Shown here piece after piece: positions 48,100 through 60,083 of a DNA stretch of 64,000 bases. The stretch's first letter is position 1, and each line of letters starts with the position of its first letter. The DNA is from Physcomitrium patens. Taxonomy: Eukaryota > Streptophyta > Bryopsida > Funariales > Funariaceae. The notes beneath the pieces were generated by a model that was not told the origin of the DNA, ran no database searches, and saw only the letters and a list, made by a program, of their open reading frames with translations. The translations under genes and the position numbers were made by a program. The stretch covers positions 7,629,180-7,693,179 of the forward strand of contig NC_037266.1 of NCBI RefSeq assembly GCF_000002425.4, in the 5' to 3' direction.

Positions 48100-48900
48100 T
48101 ATGAAAATCAAAATAAAATAATATAAAAGTTTTCTCACATTATAAAATAATCAAACATCAAATATATAAAAGCAACATAAAAATTTAAAAATAAAAAAGA
48201 GATACAAAACTTATAATTCATAAATTATTTTATTAAAGCCATCTCATACTTTGGATTAAAAGATGAACTTAAATTTTTTGCTTAATACAATCAAATAAAG
48301 AAGATCAAGTACAAAAATACTTTGTACATCCATATAAACAATTAAAATCACCATTTCTTGATAAATACACCAAAATATGAGAATAAAATTCATTTTTTAA
48401 TCCAAAGTATAAGGTGGCTTTAATAAAGAGTTACTTGTAATTAGTAATGTGAAGTAAAAAGTAAAATCAATAAGAAAAAAGAAGAAGAAAAAAAAAACAA
48501 AAAAAATAAGTGAATAAAGAATAATCAAAGACAGACATATTTTAAAATTAATTTTGATTCATTTACTATATTTTTACTTGATAAATAGTAAAAATAATAG
48601 AAAAAACAAATATTTAAGTACTTAATTATTTTAATAATTTTAAAAAATCAAAAATAAGTTATAATAGTTTAAATATAGATAATAAAAAATAACAATATAT
48701 TTTTTAATTAAAAAAAAACTTGATTATGTTGTCAAAGAATTAATCCTAAGAAAGGCTAATAAGTAGTGTATAGAATATTCTTAAAGAGCCACAAAACCTT
48801 AATATTATCTTTATATCTATTTTTAAGGTTCTACAATCTATATACGACATGTACATCTTATTTTTTATTATTACTATTATAGCTACAAGTAACTTTAGTT
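48100..48900 (+). repeat. Dispersed repeat family B, copy 2
   Basis: Direct-orientation match to about 8840-9350 (see that entry). The best block is AAAATTCATTTTTTAATCC followed by TTACTTGTAATTAGT at 48385-48435. Confidence 0.45.
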
Positions 48901-49474
48901 CTATTAGTAAAAATATATATTTTTAAATTTTTTCATATAAAAATATTATTTATTATATAGAAATAAGTCTCAATAGCTTTCTTTTTTTAATTTGAGCCTA
49001 TAATTTGATTACAATAAGTATTATCATACTTATAAGTATTAGATAAGGGATCTTTGAAGATATCATTTCTTAAATAAAATGACCTTGTATAACATATATA
49101 TAATATGTTGATAAGTTTATAAATAAAGATAACATATAACATTAATTTATTTAAGATTTTTATCTTGTCTTCTATCATTTTAAATATCTTAAAAAAAAAG
49201 ACTACAAAATTTTGAAGGAGTCATTTGAATTACTTTCAAAGTAGAGATCATTTACAAAGAAAATGATTGTATCCTCAAAAGCATAGAAGATTGAGTATTT
49301 ACTTTTATATCCATATAATATCAATCTACTAAATTCTATTAACTTCTTATTATAAGCTACTCCAAGCCTTTCACATTCTTATTGCCAATTAGTATTTTAA
49401 TGCCTTTGGCAATACAATTATATATAAATAAACTTTGGATAAAAACTTCCATGATATTAAGTTAAAAGAATTCA

Positions 49475-49525
<51 letters not shown>

Positions 49526-50584
49526 TGTGTTTAAACCAAGAAGATGAAAACTTTAAAAGCTATTAATAAATTAATGTTTTACCTCATAAAAAACTAATGT
49601 CCAACTTTAGAGCCTAGATACTATTTATTGAGAATTCACATCTATAGATTGTATTATAAAAAGTATAAAAAATTATAAAAATACTACTGAGTTTTTTCTA
49701 TAGATTTTACAACAACCATAATCACATATTAAAAAAAATTAATCATAATTTTATGGATCTCATCATTAAAAGCAACTAATTTTTAATTTTTTTTAAAAAA
49801 ATTATTATTAATTCAAAAGAATATTATTAGAACATATTTTATTTATAAAAAGTCAAATTGAGTAGGTTAGTATTAGATTAAAAAATAAGATTATGTATTC
49901 AAATTATTGAAGATCTTATCTTACAAATTGTCACAGAAGAATTAATAAGATTAGTCTTGTAATCTTTTCTTTAAAAGATTATAGCATCTTAATTAGAAAT
50001 AATATAAGAATTAGATATGTGGATTGTATTATTACTAATGGTGCAGTAAATCTATACTATTGCTATCCAAAAAATGTTCAAAACCTTCATCCTCTATTAT
50101 TAATTTAAACCAATTAAGTAGTAATGTAGATGGCTTTTGTATATAAGCAATATTAAAACTAATAATTATTAAAATTTTAAGGTATTATGCATACAATAGC
50201 TAAAATTATTTTAATTTATCCATCAAATTTACTACCCTCTTAAACAAACTTGGTACAACTATATAAAAAAATATTTCTTTGAAAAAAGTTTTTTTTAACT
50301 TCCTTAGTACTTAATAGAAGTATAAGTGCCAAAAAACCAATAGACTTAGTACACCTTAAAGAAGATGAAGTGCCATTACATACTTCAAAAGAATCAACTA
50401 AGTTTATTGAATTGAAAAAAATAAAAATTTAATAGTTAAAGAACTAAAATAAAAAAAAATAATTTTTTTAATTAAACTTGATGAAGAAGAATATAAATTT
50501 GTAGAAAAAGATAAATTTTAGACTTCTAATATCTATTCAATATATCTAATTAAAAATAGAACCTTTAATCTTATATAATCATAT
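48901..50584. other. AT-rich intergenic DNA
   Basis: No supported gene. A long (TA)n tract lies at about 49478-49518. The 63-codon frame at 49178-48987 (-) is low complexity. Confidence 0.6.
49478..49518. repeat. (TA)n microsatellite
   Basis: About 20 TA dinucleotides, the longest pure run in the window. Confidence 0.95.
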
Positions 50585-50589
50585 GACTT

Positions 50590-51117
50590 TGACATGGACA
50601 TACATATTTATTCTAATATTTATCTACATATTAAATAGAAATAAATAAAAATATATTTATTTCATAATATTTTATAAAGAAGCTTCTTAGAAGCTTCATA
50701 GATGCTATTTTGACTTTACATGTCTTTGTAGTTGGTTGTTGGGATAGAAACTTGATCAACAAATTAACCACATTTTGGTAGCTTGTGAAACAAGCTAACT
50801 ATGTAGCGTATATATAGAAAACTTGCCTTACAAGTTAAGATATATGTCTTGCAAAGTCAACATGTTTTAGAGATCTTATGGAACATTACCATGAAGTTCC
50901 TAGTTAAGAATATATATGGAAGCAAGATTGAAGCCTTCTTCATTCTTGTCAATGCCTTTCTAGTCCTTAGTCTTATTTCAAGACTTTCTGGTCTTCTTAT
51001 CTTTAGCAATAGCCATTCTAGTTTAGTACTATATCATATTTCAGCGAATTTCTAATTCTTTTGAGTGACAGAAGAGTGTATTGAGGATTTCTTTCTTCAA
51101 GCTTCATATCCTTGATA
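50590..51117 (+). repeat. 5' LTR of the full-length chromovirus
   Basis: Begins TGACATGGACATAC and ends CTTGATA (CA worn to TA). It contains one hairpin unit TAGCTTGTGAAACAAGCTA (about 50780), AGAAGCTTCTTAGAAGCTTC (about 50680-50699), and a TATATATGGA box near 50912 before the probable transcription start. Confidence 0.9.
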
Positions 51118-51135
51118 ATTTGACAAGAGTTCTAA
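51118..51135 (+). other. Probable primer-binding site, worn
   Basis: After the LTR comes ATTTGACAAGAGTTC, which resembles a decayed TGGTATCAGAGC initiator-Met PBS (AGAG core kept). The match is too poor to be certain. Confidence 0.35.
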
Positions 51136-52250
51136 CTCATTATTTTATATTATATTTTGAAGGTTGTAGATTATCCTCGTATAATTTGATTTGTAGATTT
51201 ATCAAGTTATTTGAAAGAAAATGAAACATCATATATGTTATACTTGGTGGAAAAGAGAATAGATTTGCAACTATTGCTGATTTTGAAGAACTTGTTTATA
51301 TTCTTAACATAAAAATTTCATGCATCACAAGTGCCAACTATACAAATAATTATCCTACACCTATGAAAGAAGTCTAGAGTCTATGTTAAGAAGTTGTAGA
51401 ATTAAAAAAAAAATAAATCAATCTTATAATTAAATCTAAGTAGTTTTATTTTTATAAGTACAATAGAGATAAGAATTAGTATTCTCGAGAACTTTGATGG
51501 AAAAAAATCAAAATTTCAAAGATTTTTATAACAAGTCAAGCTCTATCTAAGGTTGTATGCCTTCTAGTACCTTGATAGATTCATTCAAGTTGGGTTCATA
51601 GGTACATTTATATTTAGAAGTGCTTTCTCTTGATTTCTATCTTTGATAGAAAAAGATTCACAATTCTTTTATGATTTGAACTCATTTTTACAAGTATTTA
51701 CACCATATTTGGAGAAAGTGATTAAAAAAGAATAGTAGAGATCAAGCTCTTATCTTTACAACAAAGAATACAATCAACCATCACATATGCTACTAAATTC
51801 TTAAACCTCGCTTGCGATGTAGATTAGAATGACAAAGTCTTCATCAATGAATTTCAATATAGGTTGAAAGATAACGTAAAAGATTTATTATTGACAATTC
51901 TAAAAGCAAAATCTTTAAAACAATATATTGCTTAAGCTATTGAATGTGACAATTCATTATTTGAAAGGTGTCAAGAATAAAGTTTTTGTTGGAGAGGAAC
52001 AAACTAAGAAATGATAATAGCTCTTAATTTTTCAAAAACTTATTTATTAAGGCTTAAATCAATACAAATTGATACATTACATTTTAAATCCTTCATTAAG
52101 CAAGAAAAGATTCAATATCATAAAGAAGATTTGTACTTATATTGTGGAGAAGCTAAGCTCATTGCCCAACATTATGTAAAGAAACAATACAATCACAAAA
52201 TAAAGAATACAATTTCTAAGAAGATAATGTGTTGGAAAATGAGTTTCTCC
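51136..52250 (+). pseudogene. gag remnant of the full-length chromovirus
   Basis: Stops in every frame. In 52011-52298 the open frame includes KEDLYLYCGEAKLIAQHY, recognisable as a worn CCHC zinc knuckle (C-X2-C-X4-H-X4-C with several Cys/His replaced), which is the nucleic-acid-binding end of Gag. Upstream parts are identified only by position between PBS and protease. Confidence 0.6.
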
Positions 52251-52850
52251 AATTACAATAGAAATTGTGCGGCTAGAATCATGTGCAACATCTACTAAAG
52301 GTCCTATTTTTTCTTCAAATCTCTTATCTTTTTTTATAATAGATATATGTTTAGGACCTAAAAATCACAAAATCTTTGCATTATTAGATCTAAGAGCCTC
52401 AACCTCTTTTATAGACAAAGACTTTGTGAAAAAATAAGAAATATCTTTAGTTAAGAAAACTAAATTTCTACATGTAGAAGTCATAGATGATTATTCATTG
52501 TCTTTTAGAAATATTACTTATGAGACTATTCCTTTAGATGTAATAATTAAAGATCATAATAATGTAATAATATTTAATGTGATAAGATCTTCTTCTAATC
52601 CACTTATTTTAGGATTATAGTTGTTAAAAAAATATATTTGTCAAATAGATTGGATTTTTCATAACCTTAATTTTTTTTGTAGTTTAATCCAATATCTTAA
52701 TAAGAAAGTAGAAATAGATAAGCTTAATACATTCAAACTCTTATTGATAGGTGCAAGAGCTTTTATGCATGTGGCAAAAAAAGGGCCATCTTTTGCTATG
52801 TATGCCACATCCATTTTTGATGGTGAAAAGATATCAAGTGGTATTTTTAG
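52251..52850 (+). pseudogene. Protease remnant of the full-length chromovirus
   Basis: Collinear with 1030-1640 of the first copy. The active-site stretch LLDSGAS has become LLDLRAS, losing the essential Ser/Gly. PLILGL is kept near 52600. The 77-codon frame 52621-52854 is the linker to RT (LLIGARAFMHVAKKG). Confidence 0.75.
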
Positions 52851-52959
52851 CTAATATTAAGATTTTCAAGATGTTTTTGAAAAAAAAATATAAATATTCT
52901 TTTAGAATATTAACCATATGATTATACAATTAATCTACAAAAAGAAATTCAACTACCAT

Positions 52960-54200
52960 TTGGACCAATCTATAGCTTATTGCAAAATGAATTGGATGTA
53001 CTAAAGGAATACATTGATGAGAATTTAGCTAATAACTTCATATGTCATTTGAATTCTTTAGTAGGAGCTTTTATCTTATTTGTGAAGAAAAAAGATGGAT
53101 CTATGCAAATACACATAGATTATTGAAGACTTCATAAGATCACCATCAAGAATAGATATCTCTTATCTTTAATTTGAAGACTTCTTTATCAATTCTATCA
53201 AGCAAAGTTCTATACAAAAATAGATCTACAAGAAGCATATAACTTTGTCCATTTTAAAGTAAGAAATAAGTAGTAGAATACTTTTCAAACTAAGTATGGA
53301 TATTTTGAATATAACGTTATACCTTTTGGACTCATGAATGCACTAGTTGCTTTTCAACATCTCATGAATGATGTCTTTTATTAATTTTTTGATGATTTTT
53401 TGTTTACTATTTAGATGACATTCTAATCTACTCTAAGAATACAAAAGAACATAAACTTCATGTTTTTTGTGTGTTGTAAAAACTTAGAGATAAAAGGTTA
53501 TATGTAAAGATAAAAAAATATATATTTTACACTGCTTAGGTTGATTTTCTAGGATACATCATTTCCAACAAAGGATTAAACATGGATCTTAAGAAGGTTA
53601 AAACTATCATAGATTGGAAGGTCTCAAAAATAGTTAAAAATGTGTAATATTTTTTAAAATTTGTCAATTATTATCAAATCTTCATCAATTTTTTTTTCAA
53701 GTATTGGCTCTTTTTACATGCCTAACATGTAAAGACAAACTTAAGTAGAGCAAAGAAGAAAAAATATCTTTTAAAGCCTTAAAAAAATATTTATTTTTGT
53801 ACCAATTTTATATCCCATTGATTTTTCTAAGGCATTTCTTATGAAAATAGAAGCATCAAACTTTGCTATAGATGTTGTTTTATCACAAATGGGAGGAGAT
53901 GATAAGTTCTATTCAGTAACTTTTTATTTTAAGAAATTTTCATAAGCTAAGATTAACTACAAGATCCATGACAAAGAGCTTCTTAGAATTGTGGATTCAT
54001 TTCAAGAATAACATCATTATTTAGAAGGCACCTTTAATCTAGTTATTGTATATATGGATTATAAGAAACTTGAGTATTTCATATTAATATGTAATTTGAA
54101 TTGTCACTAAGTTCATTGGAGTAGGTTTTTATCAAGATTTGATTTTAAGATTACTTATAGACTCAAAAAAAATAAGATTTATTGGATATTTTTTTTCAAA
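52960..54200 (+). pseudogene. Reverse transcriptase and RNase H remnant of the full-length chromovirus
   Basis: Collinear with the first copy. [17 protein letters not shown] at about 53075-53125 and YLDDILIYSKN at about 53407-53440 are visible, so the catalytic YLDD survives here although it is lost in the first copy. RNase H follows: IIDWK near 53610 and YNSVTF.FKKFS near 53910. Many stops and shifts. Confidence 0.75.
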
Positions 54201-54349
54201 TATTCTTATCTTATACCAAAAATAAAATAAAATAAAATAAAATAAATACAACTTTTGAAAAATAAAGAAAAATTATCTTGAAGCTAAAGCATTTTCACCT
54301 TTGAGTAATAAAATCAATATTGACTATTAATTCTACCTTTGTCAAGCAA

Positions 54350-55745
54350 ATTCAATTAAGTATGTCTTTTGATCTTTTTATTTATGATATTAAGAACAAT
54401 TCTTCTAAATCTCATGATACTTCCAAATTCAAGTTTAAGAATAATCCATTCAACTTTGATGGACAATTATATATTTCAGAAGGCAAAGCATGATTAAGTG
54501 TTCTTCAAGCTTGTCATGACTTTCTAATAATTCGATATTTTGGATACAGTAAGATTTTGAAACAAACATCTAGAATTTTTTAGTGGCTTTAAATATTGAA
54601 GACACTCAAAGACTTTCTACAATCATGCAATATTTGTTCAAGATCCAAAACTCATTGTCATTGATCTTATGGACTTCTTCAGCCATTACCTATTCCAGAA
54701 TAAGTATTATCTTCTATTTCTATAGATTTTATCATTAATCTTTCAATCTCATGTTCATATGATTTTATATTTGTAATAGTAGATTGTTTTAATAAAATAA
54801 CATATTTTATACTATATATAAAATATATTACGAGTAAAAAAATAGCTAAGCTTTTTTTGGACAACACCTATTGCTATCTTAGATTATCCAAGTATATTAT
54901 ATAAGATAGGAAGATTCAATTTATATCGAGATTTTAGAGAACCATTTCCAAGATATTAAAGGTGGATATAAAACTCTCTTTTGCTTTTCATCCTCAAACT
55001 GATGGATCAACAGAATAGATGAATCAAGTTTTAGAGTAATATTTGGGATGTACTATTAATTGTCATCAAAATAATTGGAAAACTCTTTTGCCATTGGCAA
55101 AGTTTGCATACAATAATTTAGTATATTTTTCTACTTAAAAAATATCTTTTTTTGCTAATTATGATAATCATCTATGACTTCATATCTTTGATTTTTCAAA
55201 AATTGATAATCATGTGGTAGAAGATTTGGCAAATTTTTTATCAGAATCACATACAAAAATAAATGTACAATGAAAAGAAGTTCAAGAATACCAAAAGATT
55301 AATACGGATGCTTATCGCAAAGAACAACTATAATTCAATGTGGGTGATAAAGTATGGCTATTTCATTGCAATATCAAGGCTACTCGTCCTTATGACAAGT
55401 TGGACTATTGTAAGTTTGAACCTTTTTCTATTAGTGAACAAGTCAATTTTCTTGCTTATTGATTATTTCTATTAGAATCTATGAAGATCCATCTTATATT
55501 CCATATATCTTTTCTTGAACCATAGAAAATAATAAATATCTTGAAAAGAAAAGAAATGCCACCTCTTCCTATAAAAGTGGATAATAATCGAGAGTTTGAA
55601 ATGTAAAAAGTCTTAGATTCAAGGCAGTGCCAAAATAGGTTAAAATATCTCTTCATTGGCACAGATATGATATCAATGAATTCACATGGGAGCCAACAAA
55701 GAATCTTGCAAATGCAACAAAGAAGGTTGAGGTTTTTTGTCAATG
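54350..55745 (+). pseudogene. Integrase and chromodomain remnant of the full-length chromovirus
   Basis: Collinear with 3128-4513. The core remnant IDFIINLSISCSYDF (about 54720-54770), IQDRKIQFISRF (about 54898-54935), FHPQTDGSTE (about 54988-55015) and LPLAKFAYNN (about 55090-55120) are readable. The chromodomain from about 55590 shows VLDSRQCQNRLKYL then, after a frameshift, RYDINEFTWEPTKNLANATKK, ending near 55745. Confidence 0.75.
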
Positions 55746-56333
55746 ACATTTATCAAAACCAAGATAAAGAAAAGTAAATCTTTGCTATAAAAGACATAAG
55801 ATCTAAGAAAGATAGCATTCTATACTCTACTCTTATTTAGTATTTTTGTGCATTTGTGATGCTAAAAAGATGGAGAACCAACAACTAGTAAATTCAACTT
55901 AAGAGCTATTACTTGTTCTCTTATTAGATAAAATATTGCAATTGTCACAACTTTTAAGACGGAGTAATCAAGATAAAGATCCTAAAGAACAACATGATCT
56001 TCTTTGAATAGATGGTGAAATATAACATGTTTCATATCATGACTTTGGAAGAGACTCTTGATATTTGGTAATTTTATTGGAAGTTGGAATGACTCTTAAT
56101 AGTGTTTTGAATATTTTACGTGAAAGAAGTTATAAAGGCCTCAACAATAATCAAATAATGGGGTGGTCTTCTTGCCCTAGTATAGAACATTATCAATGGC
56201 TGAAAAGATCTATTAACTATCTTTAAAGAAAACAAAGTTTAGAGTATGCGGCAAATAAAATTTGCCACATCTTGAATTTTTTCAATATATAATGACCTCT
56301 TTTTGTACAAGTCGTCCTTAAAAGGAGAAATTA

Positions 56334-56863
56334 TGTAATAGACATACATATTTACTTTAATATTTACCTATATGATTATATAAAAGTATGTAAAAATATA
56401 TTTATTTCATAACATTTTCTAGAGAAGCTTCTTAAAAGCTTCATAAATGCTATTTTGACTTTACATGTGTTTGTAATTGATTAGTGGGATAGAAACTTTG
56501 TCAATAAGTTAATTACATATTGATAGCTTGTAGAATAAGCTAATTATGTAGTGTATATATAAAAAAGCTTGTCTTGCAAGTTAAAATATATGTAATGCAA
56601 AGTCAACACGTTTTGGAGGTCTTATAGGATATTGCCATATAGCTCTTAATTAAGAGTATATATAGAGACAAGAGTAAAGCCTTCTTCATTCTTATCAATG
56701 CCTTTTTAGTCTTTAGTCTTGTTTCAAGACTTTCTTATCTTTTTAGCTTTTGCAATAGCCATTTTAATTTAATACTATATTATCATTGAATGACTTTCTA
56801 GTTCTTTTGAGTGATATAAGAGTGTATTGGGGATTTCTTTTTTTGAACTTCATATTCTTGACA
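56334..56863 (+). repeat. 3' LTR of the full-length chromovirus
   Basis: Begins TGTAATAGACATAC and ends CTTGACA. Same block order as the 5' LTR, with a single worn hairpin unit (TAGCTTGTAGAATAAGCTA, about 56524). Directly followed by the GACTT duplication. Confidence 0.92.
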
Positions 56864-57112
56864 GACTTATAATAAGATTTTTGTAGAGCTAGAGAAAACA
56901 TTTCTTTTAATTAATTGATTTAAGTAGTATCAACTATCAAAAAAGATTTTAAGAAATTAAAATCTTTATATATTTCTATATAATAAGAAAGAAAGAAAAA
57001 ATATATTTAAAAAAAACAAAAAAATAAAAAGAAAGAATATCTTTTATATATAAAATTCATATTATATATAAATATATTAAGTATTTAATTTTTTAGTAAT
57101 AAATATATTTTA
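56864..57112. other. AT-rich flank of the chromovirus
   Basis: Begins with the downstream target-site copy GACTT (56864-56868). Nothing else recognised. Confidence 0.6.
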
Positions 57113-57295
57113 ATTATAATTTTTAAATTTTTATAAATTTATTTTATAAATTTATTTATAAATTTTATAAATTTATTTATAAATTTTATAAATTTATTTA
57201 TAAATTTTATAAATTTATTTTATAAATTTATTTATAAATTTTATAAATTTATTTTATAAATTTATTTATAAATTTTATAAATTTATCTATACATT
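57113..57295. repeat. Palindromic AT minisatellite
   Basis: Repeats of TTTATAAATTTATTTATAAA and a slightly longer variant with TTTTATAAATT, about eight to nine units with periods of about 19-23 bp. Almost every unit is self-complementary (AAATTTATAAATTT), so the tract can form hairpins or cruciforms. Confidence 0.85.
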
Positions 57296-58195
57296 AAATC
57301 GTAAAATCCTAATAGTTCTTTTAATCTCTTTTTTGCATTAAATGTTTTCTTTATCCTCCTTACATGTCTATTTCTATTTTTTCTTTGAATAATTTTAGAT
57401 AAAAATTGAAATTTCATCAAATTTTTATATTAAGTTTTAATTTCTAATTGTACCAATTTAAAACAAAATTCAGTTAATATACAATTAAAATAAAAAACTA
57501 TACCTATTATAAAAATATTTAATAATATATTTTTATTAATAATAAAATATCTAAATAGAAAATTTAGAGTTTTCTACAAAAATCTCATTAATTAGGATTC
57601 AATTTCATGTATAAGACCATATATATACACCACATATTTATACACTCTTCCAATGATATATTTTTAAAAAATAAAAAGCATATAAACAAAAATCAATAGT
57701 TAATATTAACTTTTATATCTAAAGAGATAAAATACCTATTTATAATAGCATACAATATCAAAAAAAATCACAAGAATTTTTTCTAAAATAAAATAGCATT
57801 AATGTAATATATATATATATAAATCCTATTAATTATTAATGAATTAAATATTAAGTGATTTATTCTTTAAATCAATAGGCTTAAATAATATTTTTTTGAT
57901 ATACCAACATAATATTATAGTAAAAAAATACTAAAAATGAAGTAGAGAGCAAAATTATAGTGATATTCTTATTTAGCATAATATTTAAAACTAAAAACTT
58001 AATACATGATTTAAAAAAATAAAGTTTTATAATTTTATTTTTTAATTAATTAAAGTAAAAAAAACAAATCAATATTGATATTTTTATTTATATGATTTAC
58101 TTTATAATTTTATTTTATTTTATTTTGTTAGAATAAAATTCAATGAAATTATGTTTAATTATTTTATTTTATTTTTGTGCAATAACTTTAATATT

Positions 58196-58232
<37 letters not shown>

Positions 58233-58512
58233 CACACACACACACACACACACATATTTATATATATATAAGGAGTTGTTAAAGCTACATCTTAATATTA
58301 CTAAAGCCACACCCCTCAAATTCTGTGATGATTAATTTTAGGGATAGAAAACAAGCAATAGGTATAGTATAGAGAACAAGGTTCAAAGGTTGGAAATCGA
58401 GGATGGGAGATGGGAGACAAGGGGCATGGAACAAGAGACAAAGACAAAAATGGATGGAATTAATCATAAGATGGTAATGTGGGATGAGGCTTTAAAAACT
58501 TCCTATATGTAG

Positions 58513-58545
<33 letters not shown>

Positions 58546-58900
58546 ATTTTAATAGTGATATTAAAAATAACCACAAAATAATAAAATTTATGTAATATTT
58601 TATTATTTTCATTTCACCACAAAATTCATTTCCTATATAATGCAATATCAGTGTCTCGTAGATAATTATACTAGTTAAATTTATATAATTGTGTGTTTAC
58701 AAAAAATGTTCTTCTAAGTAACAGTCTCCAAGTAAAATCTTCTTTTTATTTTTTTAAAAAAACTACCATTAAAACTCTTTGTGCATTTAAAATCCATTTA
58801 AATGCAGTTTTTGCAATTTCAAGTCTAATTCTACAAAAACTTCACTAAAAGTGAATGTAGCTTCTTCCATGATGGGAAAGCTTATTTCTCTCTTTGGATT
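57296..58900. other. AT-rich intergenic DNA with compound microsatellites
   Basis: No gene seen. A compound (TA)n(CA)n(TA)n tract occupies 58199-58271 and a (TA)n tract 58512-58541. The stretch 58280-58490 between them has higher GC but no convincing frame. Confidence 0.6.
58199..58271. repeat. Compound (TA)n(CA)n(TA)n microsatellite
   Basis: TA repeats to about 58227, then CA repeats to about 58253, then TA again to 58271. Confidence 0.95.
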
Positions 58901-60083
58901 TTACACTCGTCTTAACAAGAGGATAGCTCATTACCTCCTACAAAACAATCTTTTTTTCCTTTTCTTGCATTAAACAAAGTAAATAAACAGATTGGGGTCA
59001 GTGTACCTTCAAAACTACTACAACTTCGAAGTGTTTGAACATCTGGTGTTCGGTCAGGAAGTTGCTTATCCTTGAAGGGAAACTGCATGGGAAAAAAACT
59101 TATCACGAATACCGTGATTTTGTGACATAGTTCGGATGCCTAAGCCCGCACTGGAATTCCCCTACAGTGACTTATTCCAAACCTCGGTAATAGCAATCAA
59201 TACTGGAGCCGATGACCATATCCACAACCCACCAATGGCAGCGCCGTTCCAGCCTCCACAGCCACCGATGTCTATTGCGGACCAACGCAGGAATGGACGG
59301 ACGCAGCGAGCAACGTCCCTAATTCATTCGCCCATCCATATTGTTTTCCCCCCTGTGTGGATGAGAAACAAGCCGAGTGGATGCACGATAGGATTCATCC
59401 GTTGTGATCTGCTCTCCACAAGGGCGTCACCTCTTAGAGTCACGCTTCACTGGAGCCTCACTTTACTTGCAGTAGTGCTCATGAGTCTTCTCCGCACGTC
59501 ATCCTCGCGATCGCGTGGCCACGAATTCGAACACCCCACTCGATGTTTTGGGTTGGAACTCTGATGCACGGAAGGACCTTTTCGTGTAATGCCTTGCATT
59601 CTCTTGATTGGGTCTTGTGTTTTTGTTGGGGGGCATGTTGCGATTGGTAATAGTTTTTGCTGCGAAGAGTTGCTTTAATGGTCGCGCCTTTGCAGCATTT
59701 TTTTGTGTGTGCATGTGAGGATTGAAGAAGTCTCTCGGTTTCAGTTGCAGTGTCTGTTTGAACCTGCTTTGAGGGTCTGAGGTGGGCGCAATCGACTATC
59801 GGACTTGTATTTGGTTTCCATGACGTGTGCTAGGATGATTGTGTACAATATTGTTCAGGATTTTGATTATGCGAAGAAAGTTTTTCCTGAACGAGAATCT
59901 TCATGAGGGATTAAGAAGAATCCTTCAAGATTTTCCGGCAGAGTTATGACTAGTCAATTTGAATTATTTTGTGGCCAATTTTGATAGGTGTCTTCCTGAT
60001 CAACATCTTTAGGTTGATGAGCGTTTTGGATTGTACTAGTTTTAATATCATCTTCTTTTCCTTCTCTTTTGTACAGGTGAAGT
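58901..60083 (+). promoter_or_regulatory. Promoter and 5' UTR region of the NXD1 homologue
   Basis: GC content jumps at about 58.9 kb. A TTGTACAG acceptor-like site ends at 60076, seven bases before the ATG, suggesting a 5'-UTR intron whose donor lies upstream; I could not fix it. The 142-codon frame 59136-59564 lacks family resemblance and is probably incidental to promoter or leader sequence. Confidence 0.4.

Larger units (their letters stand above)
50590..56863 (+). mobile_element. Full-length chromovirus (Ty3/gypsy) copy with target-site duplication
   Basis: 5' LTR 50590-51117, PBS region from 51118, decayed gag, protease, RT, RNase H, integrase and chromodomain, polypurine tract AAAAGGAGAAA (about 56320-56330), 3' LTR 56334-56863. 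GACTT stands immediately before (50585-50589) and after (56864-56868) the element, a perfect 5-bp target-site duplication that proves the boundaries. Internally it is collinear with 1008-5682. It is far richer in stops and in A/T, so it is a dead copy. By eye the two LTRs agree at roughly four of five positions, which indicates an old insertion. Confidence 0.93.

Noticed and set aside
59136..59564. 142-codon + frame upstream of NXD1
   Set aside because: No family resemblance; it lies in probable promoter or leader and lacks a link by splice phase to the NXD1 exons.
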